NCBI RefSeq assembly: GCF_014897315.1
Contig: NZ_JABUYL010000004.1
Location: 179,356-243,355, forward strand
DNA length: 64,000 nucleotides
Direction: 5' to 3'
DNA from: Proteus sp. FME41
Lineage (GTDB): Bacteria; Pseudomonadota; Gammaproteobacteria; Enterobacterales; Enterobacteriaceae
This document shows, one piece after another, positions 15,116-22,746 of this stretch. Numbering within the stretch: the stretch's first letter is position 1; each line of letters starts with the position of its first letter. The translations under genes were made by a program, and so were the position numbers. The notes under the pieces were generated by a model, which saw only the letters and a list, made by a program, of their open reading frames with translations, had not been told where the DNA came from and did no database searches.

Positions 15116-15679
15116 ATGACTATCAAAAGACCAAGAAAGAAACCTGCACGACAGCCAACGCCTATCAACGACAAGATGGAACGTTTCTGTCAGGAATATA
15201 TCAAATCCCCCGATAATCAAACTGATGCTGCAATCTCTGCTGGATATGCTTCTGGCAGTGCTTGCAAGCGCGCATCACAGCTAATGGCTGATCCCCGTAT
15301 TCAAGAGCGTATCGCTCAACTTATGCAACAGCGCAATAAGCGCACCAAGATGAGTGCTGACAATGTACTCAGGCGTTTGGTTGATATGCTTGATGCGGAT
15401 ATTGCCGATATTCTCAATGAGAAAGGCGATATTAAACCAATATCTGAATGGTCACCTATTTGGCGTAAAAGTGTTGCTGCATTTGATATCATTGATATTG
15501 ACGGTGATACACGCATTAAAAAAGTGAAGTTACTGGATAAAATCAAGGTGCTTGAGTTGATTGGTAAGCATGTTGATATCAATGCCTTTAGAGACAGAGT
15601 ACAGGTCGATGTAAACGTATCGCTTGCTGATAAGTTGGCATCTGCTCGTAAACGTGCTCAGCAAGGGAGCATTGAGTAA
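15116..15679 (+). CDS. Terminase small subunit
   Basis: 187 residues from ATG 15116, 8 nt after AGAGG. Terminase_2-type layout: a basic start (TIKRPRKKPARQ), the DNA-binding HTH part (FCQEYIKSPDNQTDAAISAG, then YASGSACKRASQLMADPRI), and a helical oligomerisation part with RLVDMLDADIADIL. It recognises the phage packaging site and brings in the large subunit, whose ATG overlaps this stop (TAATG). Confidence 0.85.
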   Translation: MTIKRPRKKPARQPTPINDKMERFCQEYIKSPDNQTDAAISAGYASGSACKRASQLMADPRIQERIAQLMQQRNKRTKMSADNVLRRLVDMLDADIADILNEKGDIKPISEWSPIWRKSVAAFDIIDIDGDTRIKKVKLLDKIKVLELIGKHVDINAFRDRVQVDVNVSLADKLASARKRAQQGSIE

Positions 15680-17163
15680 TGTCAGAAGCTTTGCAGAAGT
15701 CACCAGAAGAACAACTCATTGAAGATATCGCATCATTTACGCATGATCCATTAGGTTATGCGTATTACGCATTTCCGTGGGGTGAAGCTGGTGGAGAGCT
15801 TGAAGAATACAATGGTCCTCGTCAGTGGCAAGCCGAAGCATTAAATGAAATCGGTGAACATCTACGCAATCCAAAGACACGCCACCAGCCATTGTTACTT
15901 GCTCGTGCTTCTGGTCACGGTATCGGTAAATCGGCATTTATTTCAATGATCATCAAGTGGGGTATGGATACCTGCGAAGATTGTAAGGTAGTCGTCACTG
16001 CCAACACCGAAAATCAGCTACGTACTAAAACGTGGCCAGAAATAGCGAAGTGGCAACGTCTATCACTTACCAATAATTGGTTTACTTGCACTAAGACAGC
16101 TATCTACTCAAATGATCCTAATCACGCTAATGCTTGGCGTGCTGATGCGGTACCATGGTCAGAGAACAACACGGAGGCATTTGCAGGGCTTCACAACAAA
16201 GGTAAGCGTATTATCCTTGTGTTTGATGAAGCGTCTAACATTGCCGATCTGGTATGGGAAGTGGCAGAAGGAGCGTTAACGGATGAAGGCACAGAAATCA
16301 TTTGGATAGCATTTGGTAACCCAACTCGTAACACAGGGCGCTTTCGTGAGTGTTTTCGTAAGTTTAAACATCGTTGGAACACCAAGCAGATTGATAGCCG
16401 TACCGTTGAAGGTAGCAACAAAGAGCAGATTAAAAACTGGGAAGAGGACTACGGCGAAGATAGCGACTTCTTTAAAGTCCGTGTTCGTGGTGTGTTCCCG
16501 TCAGCATCAGAGTTGCAGTTTATTCCAACAGGTTTGACGGATGAAGCCATGAAGCGCATTGTCACACAGGCAGAAGTTGCTCATGCTCCAGTAATTATTG
16601 GTGTTGACCCTGCCTATTCTGGTATTGATGATGCGGTGATTTATCTGCGCCAAGGTTTATTCAGTAAATGTTTGTGGACGGGCTTTAAAACAACTGATGA
16701 TGTTGTTATGGCAAAGCGTATTGCTGACTTTGAAGATCAATATAAGGCTGACGCTGTTCATATCGACTTTGGATATGGTACTGGCATTCACTCAATTGGA
16801 ACAAGTTGGGGGCGCGTGTGGCGTTTAGTTAAGTTTGGTGGTGCATCAACTGATCCACAAATGCTAAACAAACGTGGTGAAATGTATAACAGCGTTAAGA
16901 CATGGCTAAAAATTGGCGGGGCTATTGATGATCAGGAAACCGCAGATGATTTGTCATGTGGTGAATACAAAGTTCGTGTTATTGATAGCAAGATTGTACT
17001 AGAAGATAAAACAGAAATTAAAAAACGTCTTGGTCGTTCACCTGGTAAAGGTGATGCACTAGCACTGACATTCGCCTATCCAGTCACTAAAATAGATAGA
17101 AATTACACCTCACCTCATTCTGGCGTTAATGTCAGCAATTCAGATTACGATCCATTCGCATAA
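15679..17163 (+). CDS. Terminase large subunit
   Basis: 494 residues. The ATPase domain has a Walker A-type loop ASGHGIGKSA (about residues 76-85) and Walker B IILVFDEAS (about 178-186). The C-terminal nuclease domain begins VIIGVDPAYSGIDDA, with the metal-binding Asp in GVDPA. It drives DNA translocation into the prohead and cuts the concatemer. The length fits BPP-1/epsilon15-type phages. Packaging strategy (headful or cohesive) cannot be decided here. Confidence 0.92.
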   Translation: MSEALQKSPEEQLIEDIASFTHDPLGYAYYAFPWGEAGGELEEYNGPRQWQAEALNEIGEHLRNPKTRHQPLLLARASGHGIGKSAFISMIIKWGMDTCEDCKVVVTANTENQLRTKTWPEIAKWQRLSLTNNWFTCTKTAIYSNDPNHANAWRADAVPWSENNTEAFAGLHNKGKRIILVFDEASNIADLVWEVAEGALTDEGTEIIWIAFGNPTRNTGRFRECFRKFKHRWNTKQIDSRTVEGSNKEQIKNWEEDYGEDSDFFKVRVRGVFPSASELQFIPTGLTDEAMKRIVTQAEVAHAPVIIGVDPAYSGIDDAVIYLRQGLFSKCLWTGFKTTDDVVMAKRIADFEDQYKADAVHIDFGYGTGIHSIGTSWGRVWRLVKFGGASTDPQMLNKRGEMYNSVKTWLKIGGAIDDQETADDLSCGEYKVRVIDSKIVLEDKTEIKKRLGRSPGKGDALALTFAYPVTKIDRNYTSPHSGVNVSNSDYDPFA

Positions 17164-17190
17164 AAAAAAGCCCTCTGGAGTAGAGGGCAA
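17164..17190 (-). terminator. Hairpin with U-run on the minus strand
   Basis: GCCCTCT and AGAGGGC form a stem around GGAGT right after the terminase stop. A run of eight A precedes it, so only minus-strand transcripts would see stem plus U-run. On the plus strand it may act as a 3' end stabiliser. No leftward gene lies to its right, so it would stop antisense transcription entering the terminase gene. Confidence 0.5.
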
Positions 17191-17253
17191 ACAGTCCTAA
17201 GGTAAAGCACGCTGTCGTGGTAACAATACCGAGAAAAAATGCAGTGGCATTGC

Positions 17254-17271
17254 ATAACCAAAATGGTAGTT
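17254..17271. promoter_or_regulatory. Operator-like palindrome upstream of portal unit
   Basis: ATAACC-AAAAT-GGTAGT fits the immunity-region operator form, in a 185-bp intergenic stretch before the portal genes. A possible promoter (TTGTCA near 17286, AT-rich -10 near 17305-17315) follows, with a lone GGTTAAT half-site near 17325. Confidence 0.5.
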
Positions 17272-17348
17272 ATAATTTTCAATATTGTCAAATAACATGT
17301 ATTATTAATTTAATATGCAATATTGGTTAATTATAAAGGTGTGTCGAT

Positions 17349-17561
17349 ATGTGTAATCCATTTGGCAATACTCCAAAAATTACAACTCCTCCTGCTGTTC
17401 AGGCAGCACCTCAAGAACAAGATGCGGCAGTAACGGGTAGTCGTGATGATGAAATGCGTCGTCGCCGTGCAGCCGCAGGTCGTAAGTCTACGTTACTAAC
17501 AGGTGCGCAGGGTGCGACAAGTTCAGCATCCACCAGCGGTAAAACCTTACTTGGTCAATAA
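17349..17561 (+). CDS. Small phage head-region protein
   Basis: 70 residues, rich in Ala, Ser and Arg (RDDEMRRRRAAAGRKSTLL, then TGAQGATSSAS). Similar short proteins with the AAAGRKSTLLTG pattern stand ahead of the portal gene in podovirus-type prophages. The function is unknown. Spacing to the portal start is 9 nt. Confidence 0.6.
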   Translation: MCNPFGNTPKITTPPAVQAAPQEQDAAVTGSRDDEMRRRRAAAGRKSTLLTGAQGATSSASTSGKTLLGQ

Positions 17562-17570
17562 GGGGTGACT

Positions 17571-19235
17571 ATGTCAACGCCATTGAAACAACAGCTACTG
17601 CAACAACTTAATCAGTTGGAAACAGAGCGTAGCTCATTTGAACTGCATTGGCGTGAATTGTCAGATTTCACTCGTCCTCGTAGTACGCGCTTTACTGCAT
17701 CTGATGTTAATCGGGGTGATCGCCGTAATAGTAAGATCATTGACCCTACAGCATCTTTAGCTTCATCGGTGCTTTCCAGTGGCATGATGTCAGGTATTAC
17801 AAGTCCTGCTCGTCCTTGGTTTCGTTTAGCGACACCTGATCCTGATTTAATGGATTATGGCCCTGTAAAACTTTGGCTAGAAACCACCGAACAACGCATG
17901 AACGAAGTGTTCAATCGTTCTAATCTCTATCAATCATTACCGTTGATGTATGGTGATTTAGGTACCTTTGGCACTGCTGCAATGGCTGTTGTTGAAGACA
18001 GTCAGCGTATTATTCGCACTGTTCATTTCCCCCTTGGTAGTTATTACATTGCGAATAGCCCAAGCTTGAGTGTTGATGTTTGCTATCGCAAATTTACGAT
18101 GACCGTTCGCCAGTTGGTGATGGAGTTCGGGACTGATAGTGTCAGCGATACTGTTAAATCAATGTGGAATTCAAGCCAGTACAGCCAATGGGTTGAAGTG
18201 GTTCATGCTGTATATCCAAACCTTGAACGACAAACAGGAAAGTTAGAGGCAAAGCATAAGCCTTTTAAATCCGTTTATCTTGAAGTGGAAGGCGATAACG
18301 AGAAAGTGTTACGTGAATCTGGCTATGATGAATTTCCCATCATGGCGCCACGTTGGGAAGTGAATGGTGAAGATGTTTACGGCTCATCTTGCCCTGGTAT
18401 GTTGGCGTTAGGTGGTACTAAAGCACTTCAATTAATGCAAAAACGTAAAGCGCAGATGATTGATAAGCTGACTAACCCACCTTTACAAGTACCTGCATCA
18501 TTAAAAAACCAACGGGTAAATACCATACCAGGGGGCATTAACTATCTTGATGAGGCAAATCCTACTAATAAAATTCAAACGATTTTTGATGTTCAACCTG
18601 TAGCATTGAAAGCATTACTTGAAGATGTTCAAGATACTCGTCAACTGATTGATACCGCTTACTTTGTTGATTTATTCCGCATGATGCAAATGGTGAATAC
18701 GCGCTCTATGCCGATTGAAGCCGTTGTTGAGATGCGAGAAGAGAAGCTATTGCAATTAGGGCCCGTTCTGCAACGCCTTGATTCTGAGTTACTCGACAAG
18801 CTGATTAATCGCACTTTCTCAATCTTGGTAAACAAAAACTTACTTCCCGTTGCGCCTGATGAAATGCAGGGAATGGATCTAAAGGTTGAGTACATTTCTG
18901 TAATGGCTCAGGCACAGAAATCGATTGGCGTTGGCAGTATCGAACGCTTTGCTGGCTTTGTTGGAAATTTGGCAAAAGTTAAGCCAGAGGCCCTAGATAA
19001 ACTTAATGCTGATGATGCTATTGATAACTATGCATCAGCAATTGGTGTCTCTCCAACTATCGTTGCAACCAATGAGCAAGTACAAGCCATACGCCAACAG
19101 CGACAAGCACAGCAACAACAAATGGCGCAGATGCAAATGGCGCAGTCTGCTATTGATGGTGCTAAAACCCTCAGTGATACCAATCTTGATAATGATAGTG
19201 CCTTGTCCGCTATGGCTGGTGGAGGTGCTCAATGA
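17571..19235 (+). CDS. Portal protein (T7-type head-tail connector)
   Basis: 554 residues from ATG 17571 (AAGGGG upstream; GTG 17565 is in frame but too close). Head-to-tail connector features: SDFTRPRSTRF near the start, SSVLSSGMMSGITSPARPWF, then LPLMYGDLGTFGTAAM. The C-terminal end is a Gln/Met/Ala-rich helix (residues about 505-530). The protein forms the dodecameric vertex through which DNA enters and the tail attaches. It overlaps the next gene by 4 nt. Confidence 0.9.
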   Translation: MSTPLKQQLLQQLNQLETERSSFELHWRELSDFTRPRSTRFTASDVNRGDRRNSKIIDPTASLASSVLSSGMMSGITSPARPWFRLATPDPDLMDYGPVKLWLETTEQRMNEVFNRSNLYQSLPLMYGDLGTFGTAAMAVVEDSQRIIRTVHFPLGSYYIANSPSLSVDVCYRKFTMTVRQLVMEFGTDSVSDTVKSMWNSSQYSQWVEVVHAVYPNLERQTGKLEAKHKPFKSVYLEVEGDNEKVLRESGYDEFPIMAPRWEVNGEDVYGSSCPGMLALGGTKALQLMQKRKAQMIDKLTNPPLQVPASLKNQRVNTIPGGINYLDEANPTNKIQTIFDVQPVALKALLEDVQDTRQLIDTAYFVDLFRMMQMVNTRSMPIEAVVEMREEKLLQLGPVLQRLDSELLDKLINRTFSILVNKNLLPVAPDEMQGMDLKVEYISVMAQAQKSIGVGSIERFAGFVGNLAKVKPEALDKLNADDAIDNYASAIGVSPTIVATNEQVQAIRQQRQAQQQQMAQMQMAQSAIDGAKTLSDTNLDNDSALSAMAGGGAQ

Positions 19236-19546
19236 CACATCCATTCGATGCGTATGAAGACGAGAAAATTGCTCGCACTGAATACGATATTCAACAAAAA
19301 AATAGGCAAGAGAAAGAAGAACAACAGCTAAAAGAGGTTATGTCCACAGAAGCTGGGCGTGCTGTTATTTGGCGTTTGATTTCTGACTCTGGCGTATTTC
19401 GTAACTCTTTTTCTAACGATCCATATGCAACTGCCTTTAGAGAGGGCGAGCGTAACTATGGGTTAAAAGTTTTCAATCAATTACACCAAGTTTGCCCTGA
19501 GCTTTATGCGCAAATGGCAAATGAAGCAGTTACACCAAGCGTTTAA
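19232..19546 (+). CDS. Bbp19-type phage protein
   Basis: 104 residues. The segments TEAGRAVIWRLISDSGVFRN, then SFSNDPYATAFREGERNYGL match the BPP-1 Bbp19 family, always found between portal and scaffold genes. Role in head assembly inferred from position. Starts inside the portal stop codon (ATGA overlap). Confidence 0.8.
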   Translation: MTHPFDAYEDEKIARTEYDIQQKNRQEKEEQQLKEVMSTEAGRAVIWRLISDSGVFRNSFSNDPYATAFREGERNYGLKVFNQLHQVCPELYAQMANEAVTPSV

Positions 19547-19575
19547 CCAAGATTTAAAGAATGGGAGAAACAGTC

Positions 19576-20253
19576 ATGAACTTATGGCAGAAATTAATCA
19601 TGCGTCGCTTGTATAACGAGCAACACAGCGAGGGAGGTGAAGGCGGTGGCGGTACAGCAACGGAACCTACTCAAGAAACATCAGCAACAGATAAAAATGA
19701 GCCACCAGCAAACAGTGATGATCCTACTAAAAGCACTGAAAAAGAGAATGGTGGAGAGCAGGTCAAGCCGGATGATAAGAAAAATGATGCCAATAAATCA
19801 GATGTAGGTGCGCCTGAAAAGTATGAATTTAAAGCACCAGAAGAAGGGCAAGAGCTTGATAAAGGTGCATTAGAAGTCTTTGAGCCTATTGCTCGTGAGC
19901 TGAATTTAAACAACGAACAAGCGCAAAAACTGGTTGATGTTTATGGTTCTAAAATCATGCCTGCTATTCAGAAACAAATCAATGATGGTTGGCAAAAGCA
20001 GACTGAGCAATGGGTTAAAACTGTTAAAGCAGATGAAGAATTAGGATCAAATGAGTCTATTGGTGCAGCACAAAAGGCATTAGATACCTATGGTTCTGAT
20101 GATTTGAAATTGTATTTAACAGAAACAGGGTTAGGTAATCACCCAGAGATTATTCGGGCTTTTGCCAAGATTGGCAAAGCAATGTCAGAGGACGGTCTTG
20201 TCACTGGCAACAGTAACGGCAGTAAAAGTGCTGCTGATGTTTTATTTGGATAA
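19576..20253 (+). CDS. Scaffold / capsid assembly protein
   Basis: 225 residues from ATG 19576 (GGGAG at 8 nt). The N-terminal third is a low-complexity acidic Gly/Thr/Glu/Asn linker (GGEGGGGTATEPTQE onwards), and a helical domain follows (KYEFKAPEEGQELDKGALEVF and beyond). This layout and position right before the capsid gene are typical of scaffold proteins, which guide prohead assembly and leave before DNA packaging. Confidence 0.75.
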   Translation: MNLWQKLIMRRLYNEQHSEGGEGGGGTATEPTQETSATDKNEPPANSDDPTKSTEKENGGEQVKPDDKKNDANKSDVGAPEKYEFKAPEEGQELDKGALEVFEPIARELNLNNEQAQKLVDVYGSKIMPAIQKQINDGWQKQTEQWVKTVKADEELGSNESIGAAQKALDTYGSDDLKLYLTETGLGNHPEIIRAFAKIGKAMSEDGLVTGNSNGSKSAADVLFG

Positions 20254-20268
20254 CAAAGAGGAAATAAC

Positions 20269-21249
20269 ATGCCTGCTTTAACTCTCGTTGATTGGGCTAA
20301 ACGACAAGGCCCTGACAGCAAGCAAGCGAAGATCGTCGAATTGCTGAATCAGTCTAATGAAATTCTTGATGATATGGTTTTCGTTGAAGGTAACTTACCA
20401 ACGGGTCACCGTACAACCGTTCGTACTGGTTTACCATCTGCAACATGGCGCTTGCTTAACTATGGCGTACCGCCAAGCAAATCAACCACAGCACAGGTTA
20501 CTGATGCGATTGGTATGCTTGAAACCTATTCTGAAGTTGATAAAGACCTTGCTAATTTGAACGGACAAAAGAATGAATTTCTATTGTCTGAATCAATTGC
20601 ATTCTTAGAGTCAATGAACCAGCAAATGGCTGAAACGGTTATTTATGGTGATGCGACGGTTCATCCTCAGCGCTTTACGGGTTTAGCTGCACGCTTTAAC
20701 GATATGAACGCAAAGAATGCGGTCAATATCATTGATGCTGGTGGTACTGGCAGTAATTTAACGTCTGTGTGGTTAGTGGTATGGGGTGAAAACACGGTTC
20801 ACGGTATTTTCCCTAAAGGTTCTAAAGCAGGTTTAGAGCAAAACCATTTAGGTGAAGTTACTTTAGAAGATGAGAACAAAGGTAAATACCAAGGCTTTCG
20901 TACTCATTTCCAATGGAAAAATGGTATCTCAGTTCGTGACTGGCGTTATGTTGTCCGTATCGCCAATATTGATTTATCTAAAATTGGTAAAGATCCAGAA
21001 AAAGCGGACACACTAGATTTACCAGACTTGTTTATTCAAGCGATTGAGAAGATCCCTAACCTCTCTATGGGGCGTCCTGTTTTTTATTGTAACCAGCAAA
21101 TCCGTAGCTGGATGCGTCGTCAAATTAAAAACAGCAAAAACGTCAATATTTCTATGGCAGAAGTTGCCGGTAAGAAAGTTGTTTCATTCGATGAAATTCC
21201 TGTTCGCCGTGTTGATGCCATTTTAACGACTGAAGATCAGGTGAAATAA
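20269..21249 (+). CDS. Major capsid protein (Bbp17-type)
   Basis: 326 residues starting MPALTLVDWAKRQGPD, the pattern of BPP-1/epsilon15-like capsid proteins. The long N-terminal helix is followed by a beta-rich core (FVEGNLPTGHRTTVRTGLP, TWRLLNYGVPPSKST) and NMAETVIYGD-like loops (QQMAETVIYGDATVHPQRF), consistent with the HK97 fold as known for BPP-1. Strong ribosome site AGAGGA. Confidence 0.88.
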   Translation: MPALTLVDWAKRQGPDSKQAKIVELLNQSNEILDDMVFVEGNLPTGHRTTVRTGLPSATWRLLNYGVPPSKSTTAQVTDAIGMLETYSEVDKDLANLNGQKNEFLLSESIAFLESMNQQMAETVIYGDATVHPQRFTGLAARFNDMNAKNAVNIIDAGGTGSNLTSVWLVVWGENTVHGIFPKGSKAGLEQNHLGEVTLEDENKGKYQGFRTHFQWKNGISVRDWRYVVRIANIDLSKIGKDPEKADTLDLPDLFIQAIEKIPNLSMGRPVFYCNQQIRSWMRRQIKNSKNVNISMAEVAGKKVVSFDEIPVRRVDAILTTEDQVK

Positions 21250-21307
21250 GTTATTGCGGTGTCGTTTAACGGCTCCGCTAACTTTCATTTATTTGGAGAT
21301 AGTCAAA

Positions 21308-21739
21308 ATGATTTTAGATAAAGAAACGCTTTTTTCACTGGATCAGGCGGTTACTGCATCTGCTGTAAGTAAGCAAATTATCGACTTAACGCCAGTGCAT
21401 GGCGCATTTCGTGATATCGGTATTGGTGAGCCATTAGAGCTGTTTGCACAGGTGACTGAACAGGCTAAAGCAGCAGGTGAAGCGACTGTTCAAATTAAGT
21501 TAGAAACCGCGACAGATGATAAATTCTCTGATGCTAAATCTATCTTTGAATCTGTGGCAATGCCAATTGCTGATTTAAATGCAGGAAAACGTATTGTGGC
21601 GAAAGTACCTCAAGGCGTTCTGAAGTATTTACGCCTGCAATACGTTGTTGCAGAAGGTCCATTAACGGCGGGTAAGTTCACTGCGGGCATTAACCTAACT
21701 GTTGATGCTCATCCTATTTACGATGCTGTAACTCAATAA
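21308..21739 (+). CDS. Bbp16-type capsid cement protein
   Basis: 143 residues from ATG 21308 (GGAG 10 nt upstream). Starts MILDKETLFSLDQAVTASAV and contains LELFAQVTEQAKAAGEATV, matching the Bbp16 family that caps the BPP-1 shell at symmetry axes. The longer frame from 21254 has no ribosome site. Confidence 0.85.
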   Translation: MILDKETLFSLDQAVTASAVSKQIIDLTPVHGAFRDIGIGEPLELFAQVTEQAKAAGEATVQIKLETATDDKFSDAKSIFESVAMPIADLNAGKRIVAKVPQGVLKYLRLQYVVAEGPLTAGKFTAGINLTVDAHPIYDAVTQ

Positions 21740-21747
21740 GGTGTGAC

Positions 21748-22089
21748 ATGTCACGATATAAGGTTTTAAAAAAATCATTTATCGCTGGGCGTCTACTTGA
21801 AATCGGTGAAGAGGTTGAGTACGACGGTATAGCTGGCGATAACTTAGCGTTAATTGGTGGCGCTGATGCTCGACTTAATACTCATAGTGTGGCTGATGGG
21901 GCTGGTGATAATACTGGTAAAGGCGTAAGTAATATTGCTGTTAGCGGTTCAGGTGTAGCGATTGACTCAAGCCTTGATGCGCTTCGTGAGCAATATACTC
22001 AGCTATTTGGTAAAGCACCTCATCACAATATGGGCGCAGATAAAATGCGCACCGCAATAGATGAAAAGCGGAAAGAACTTGGGGTTTAA
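21748..22089 (+). CDS. HeH/LEM-domain phage protein
   Basis: 113 residues. The C-terminal 35 residues (SSLDALREQYTQLFGKAP, then HNMGADKMRTAIDEKRKEL) form a HeH (LEM-like) helix-extension-helix motif, which binds DNA in phage Rho-like and head-region proteins. The N-terminal part is a small beta-rich region (KKSFIAGRLLEIGEEVEY). The start codon lies in the palindrome GTGACATGTCAC. Confidence 0.7.
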   Translation: MSRYKVLKKSFIAGRLLEIGEEVEYDGIAGDNLALIGGADARLNTHSVADGAGDNTGKGVSNIAVSGSGVAIDSSLDALREQYTQLFGKAPHHNMGADKMRTAIDEKRKELGV

Positions 22090-22103
22090 CCCCCGATGAT
22101 AAA

Positions 22104-22126
22104 GGGGGCGAGAGCCCCTTTTTTAT
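22104..22126 (+). terminator. Terminator inside the structural operon
   Basis: GGGGC-GAGA-GCCCC followed by TTTTTTATT. A second small palindrome, GGGGTTTAACCCC (22081-22093), directly precedes it. It stands between the head and tail genes and may lower transcription of the tail genes relative to the capsid genes. Confidence 0.8.
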
Positions 22127-22140
22127 TGGAGATAAATGAT

Positions 22141-22746
22141 ATGGCCTCAGAAATTGAAATTTGCAATATTGCATTAAGTCGCATTGGTAATAGTCGTTCA
22201 ATTAATAGCATGACTGAAGCCAGCAAAGAAGCCGTTCAATGCAACCTTCATTATGCGCAATGCCGTGATAGTGTGCTGGCCGATTTTCCTTGGAACTTTG
22301 CGACTAAAAAGGTGGCATTAGCCAATACAAATAATCCTCCACCTAATTGGGCGTATGCCTATCGCTATCCTAATGATTGTCTAAAAGCCATTGGTATTGT
22401 CGAACCTCATCAAAAGTACCGCAGGCCAGATACAGCAATTCATTTTCATGTTGGTTCAGATGAAAACGGTACTGGCCGATTAATTTTTACTGATCACCCT
22501 AGTGCATGGCTTGAGTATGTTGCACGTATTACTGACGTCAATATGTTTGATGCGTTATTTAAAGATGCCCTTGCATGGCGTTTAGCGGCTGAATTGGCTC
22601 GTCCATTGGCATCAAATGCGGGTATTGGTGGTGAAGCACTACAAATTTACCAAGGTGTAATTAAAAGCGCGGCCGCACATTCATTAAGTGAGTCAGCAGA
22701 GCCAACTGATTATATGGATGAATTCACACTAGCGAGGTTGTCATAA
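22141..22746 (+). CDS. Tail tubular protein A (T7 gp11-like)
   Basis: 201 residues from ATG 22141, with GGAG upstream. Opens with ASEIEICNIALSRIGNSRSI, the sequence typical of gp11-type adaptors, and contains DFPWNFATKKVALA and YAYRYPNDCLKAIGI. The protein forms the ring below the portal. Stop overlaps the start of tubular protein B (TAATG). Confidence 0.88.
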   Translation: MASEIEICNIALSRIGNSRSINSMTEASKEAVQCNLHYAQCRDSVLADFPWNFATKKVALANTNNPPPNWAYAYRYPNDCLKAIGIVEPHQKYRRPDTAIHFHVGSDENGTGRLIFTDHPSAWLEYVARITDVNMFDALFKDALAWRLAAELARPLASNAGIGGEALQIYQGVIKSAAAHSLSESAEPTDYMDEFTLARLS

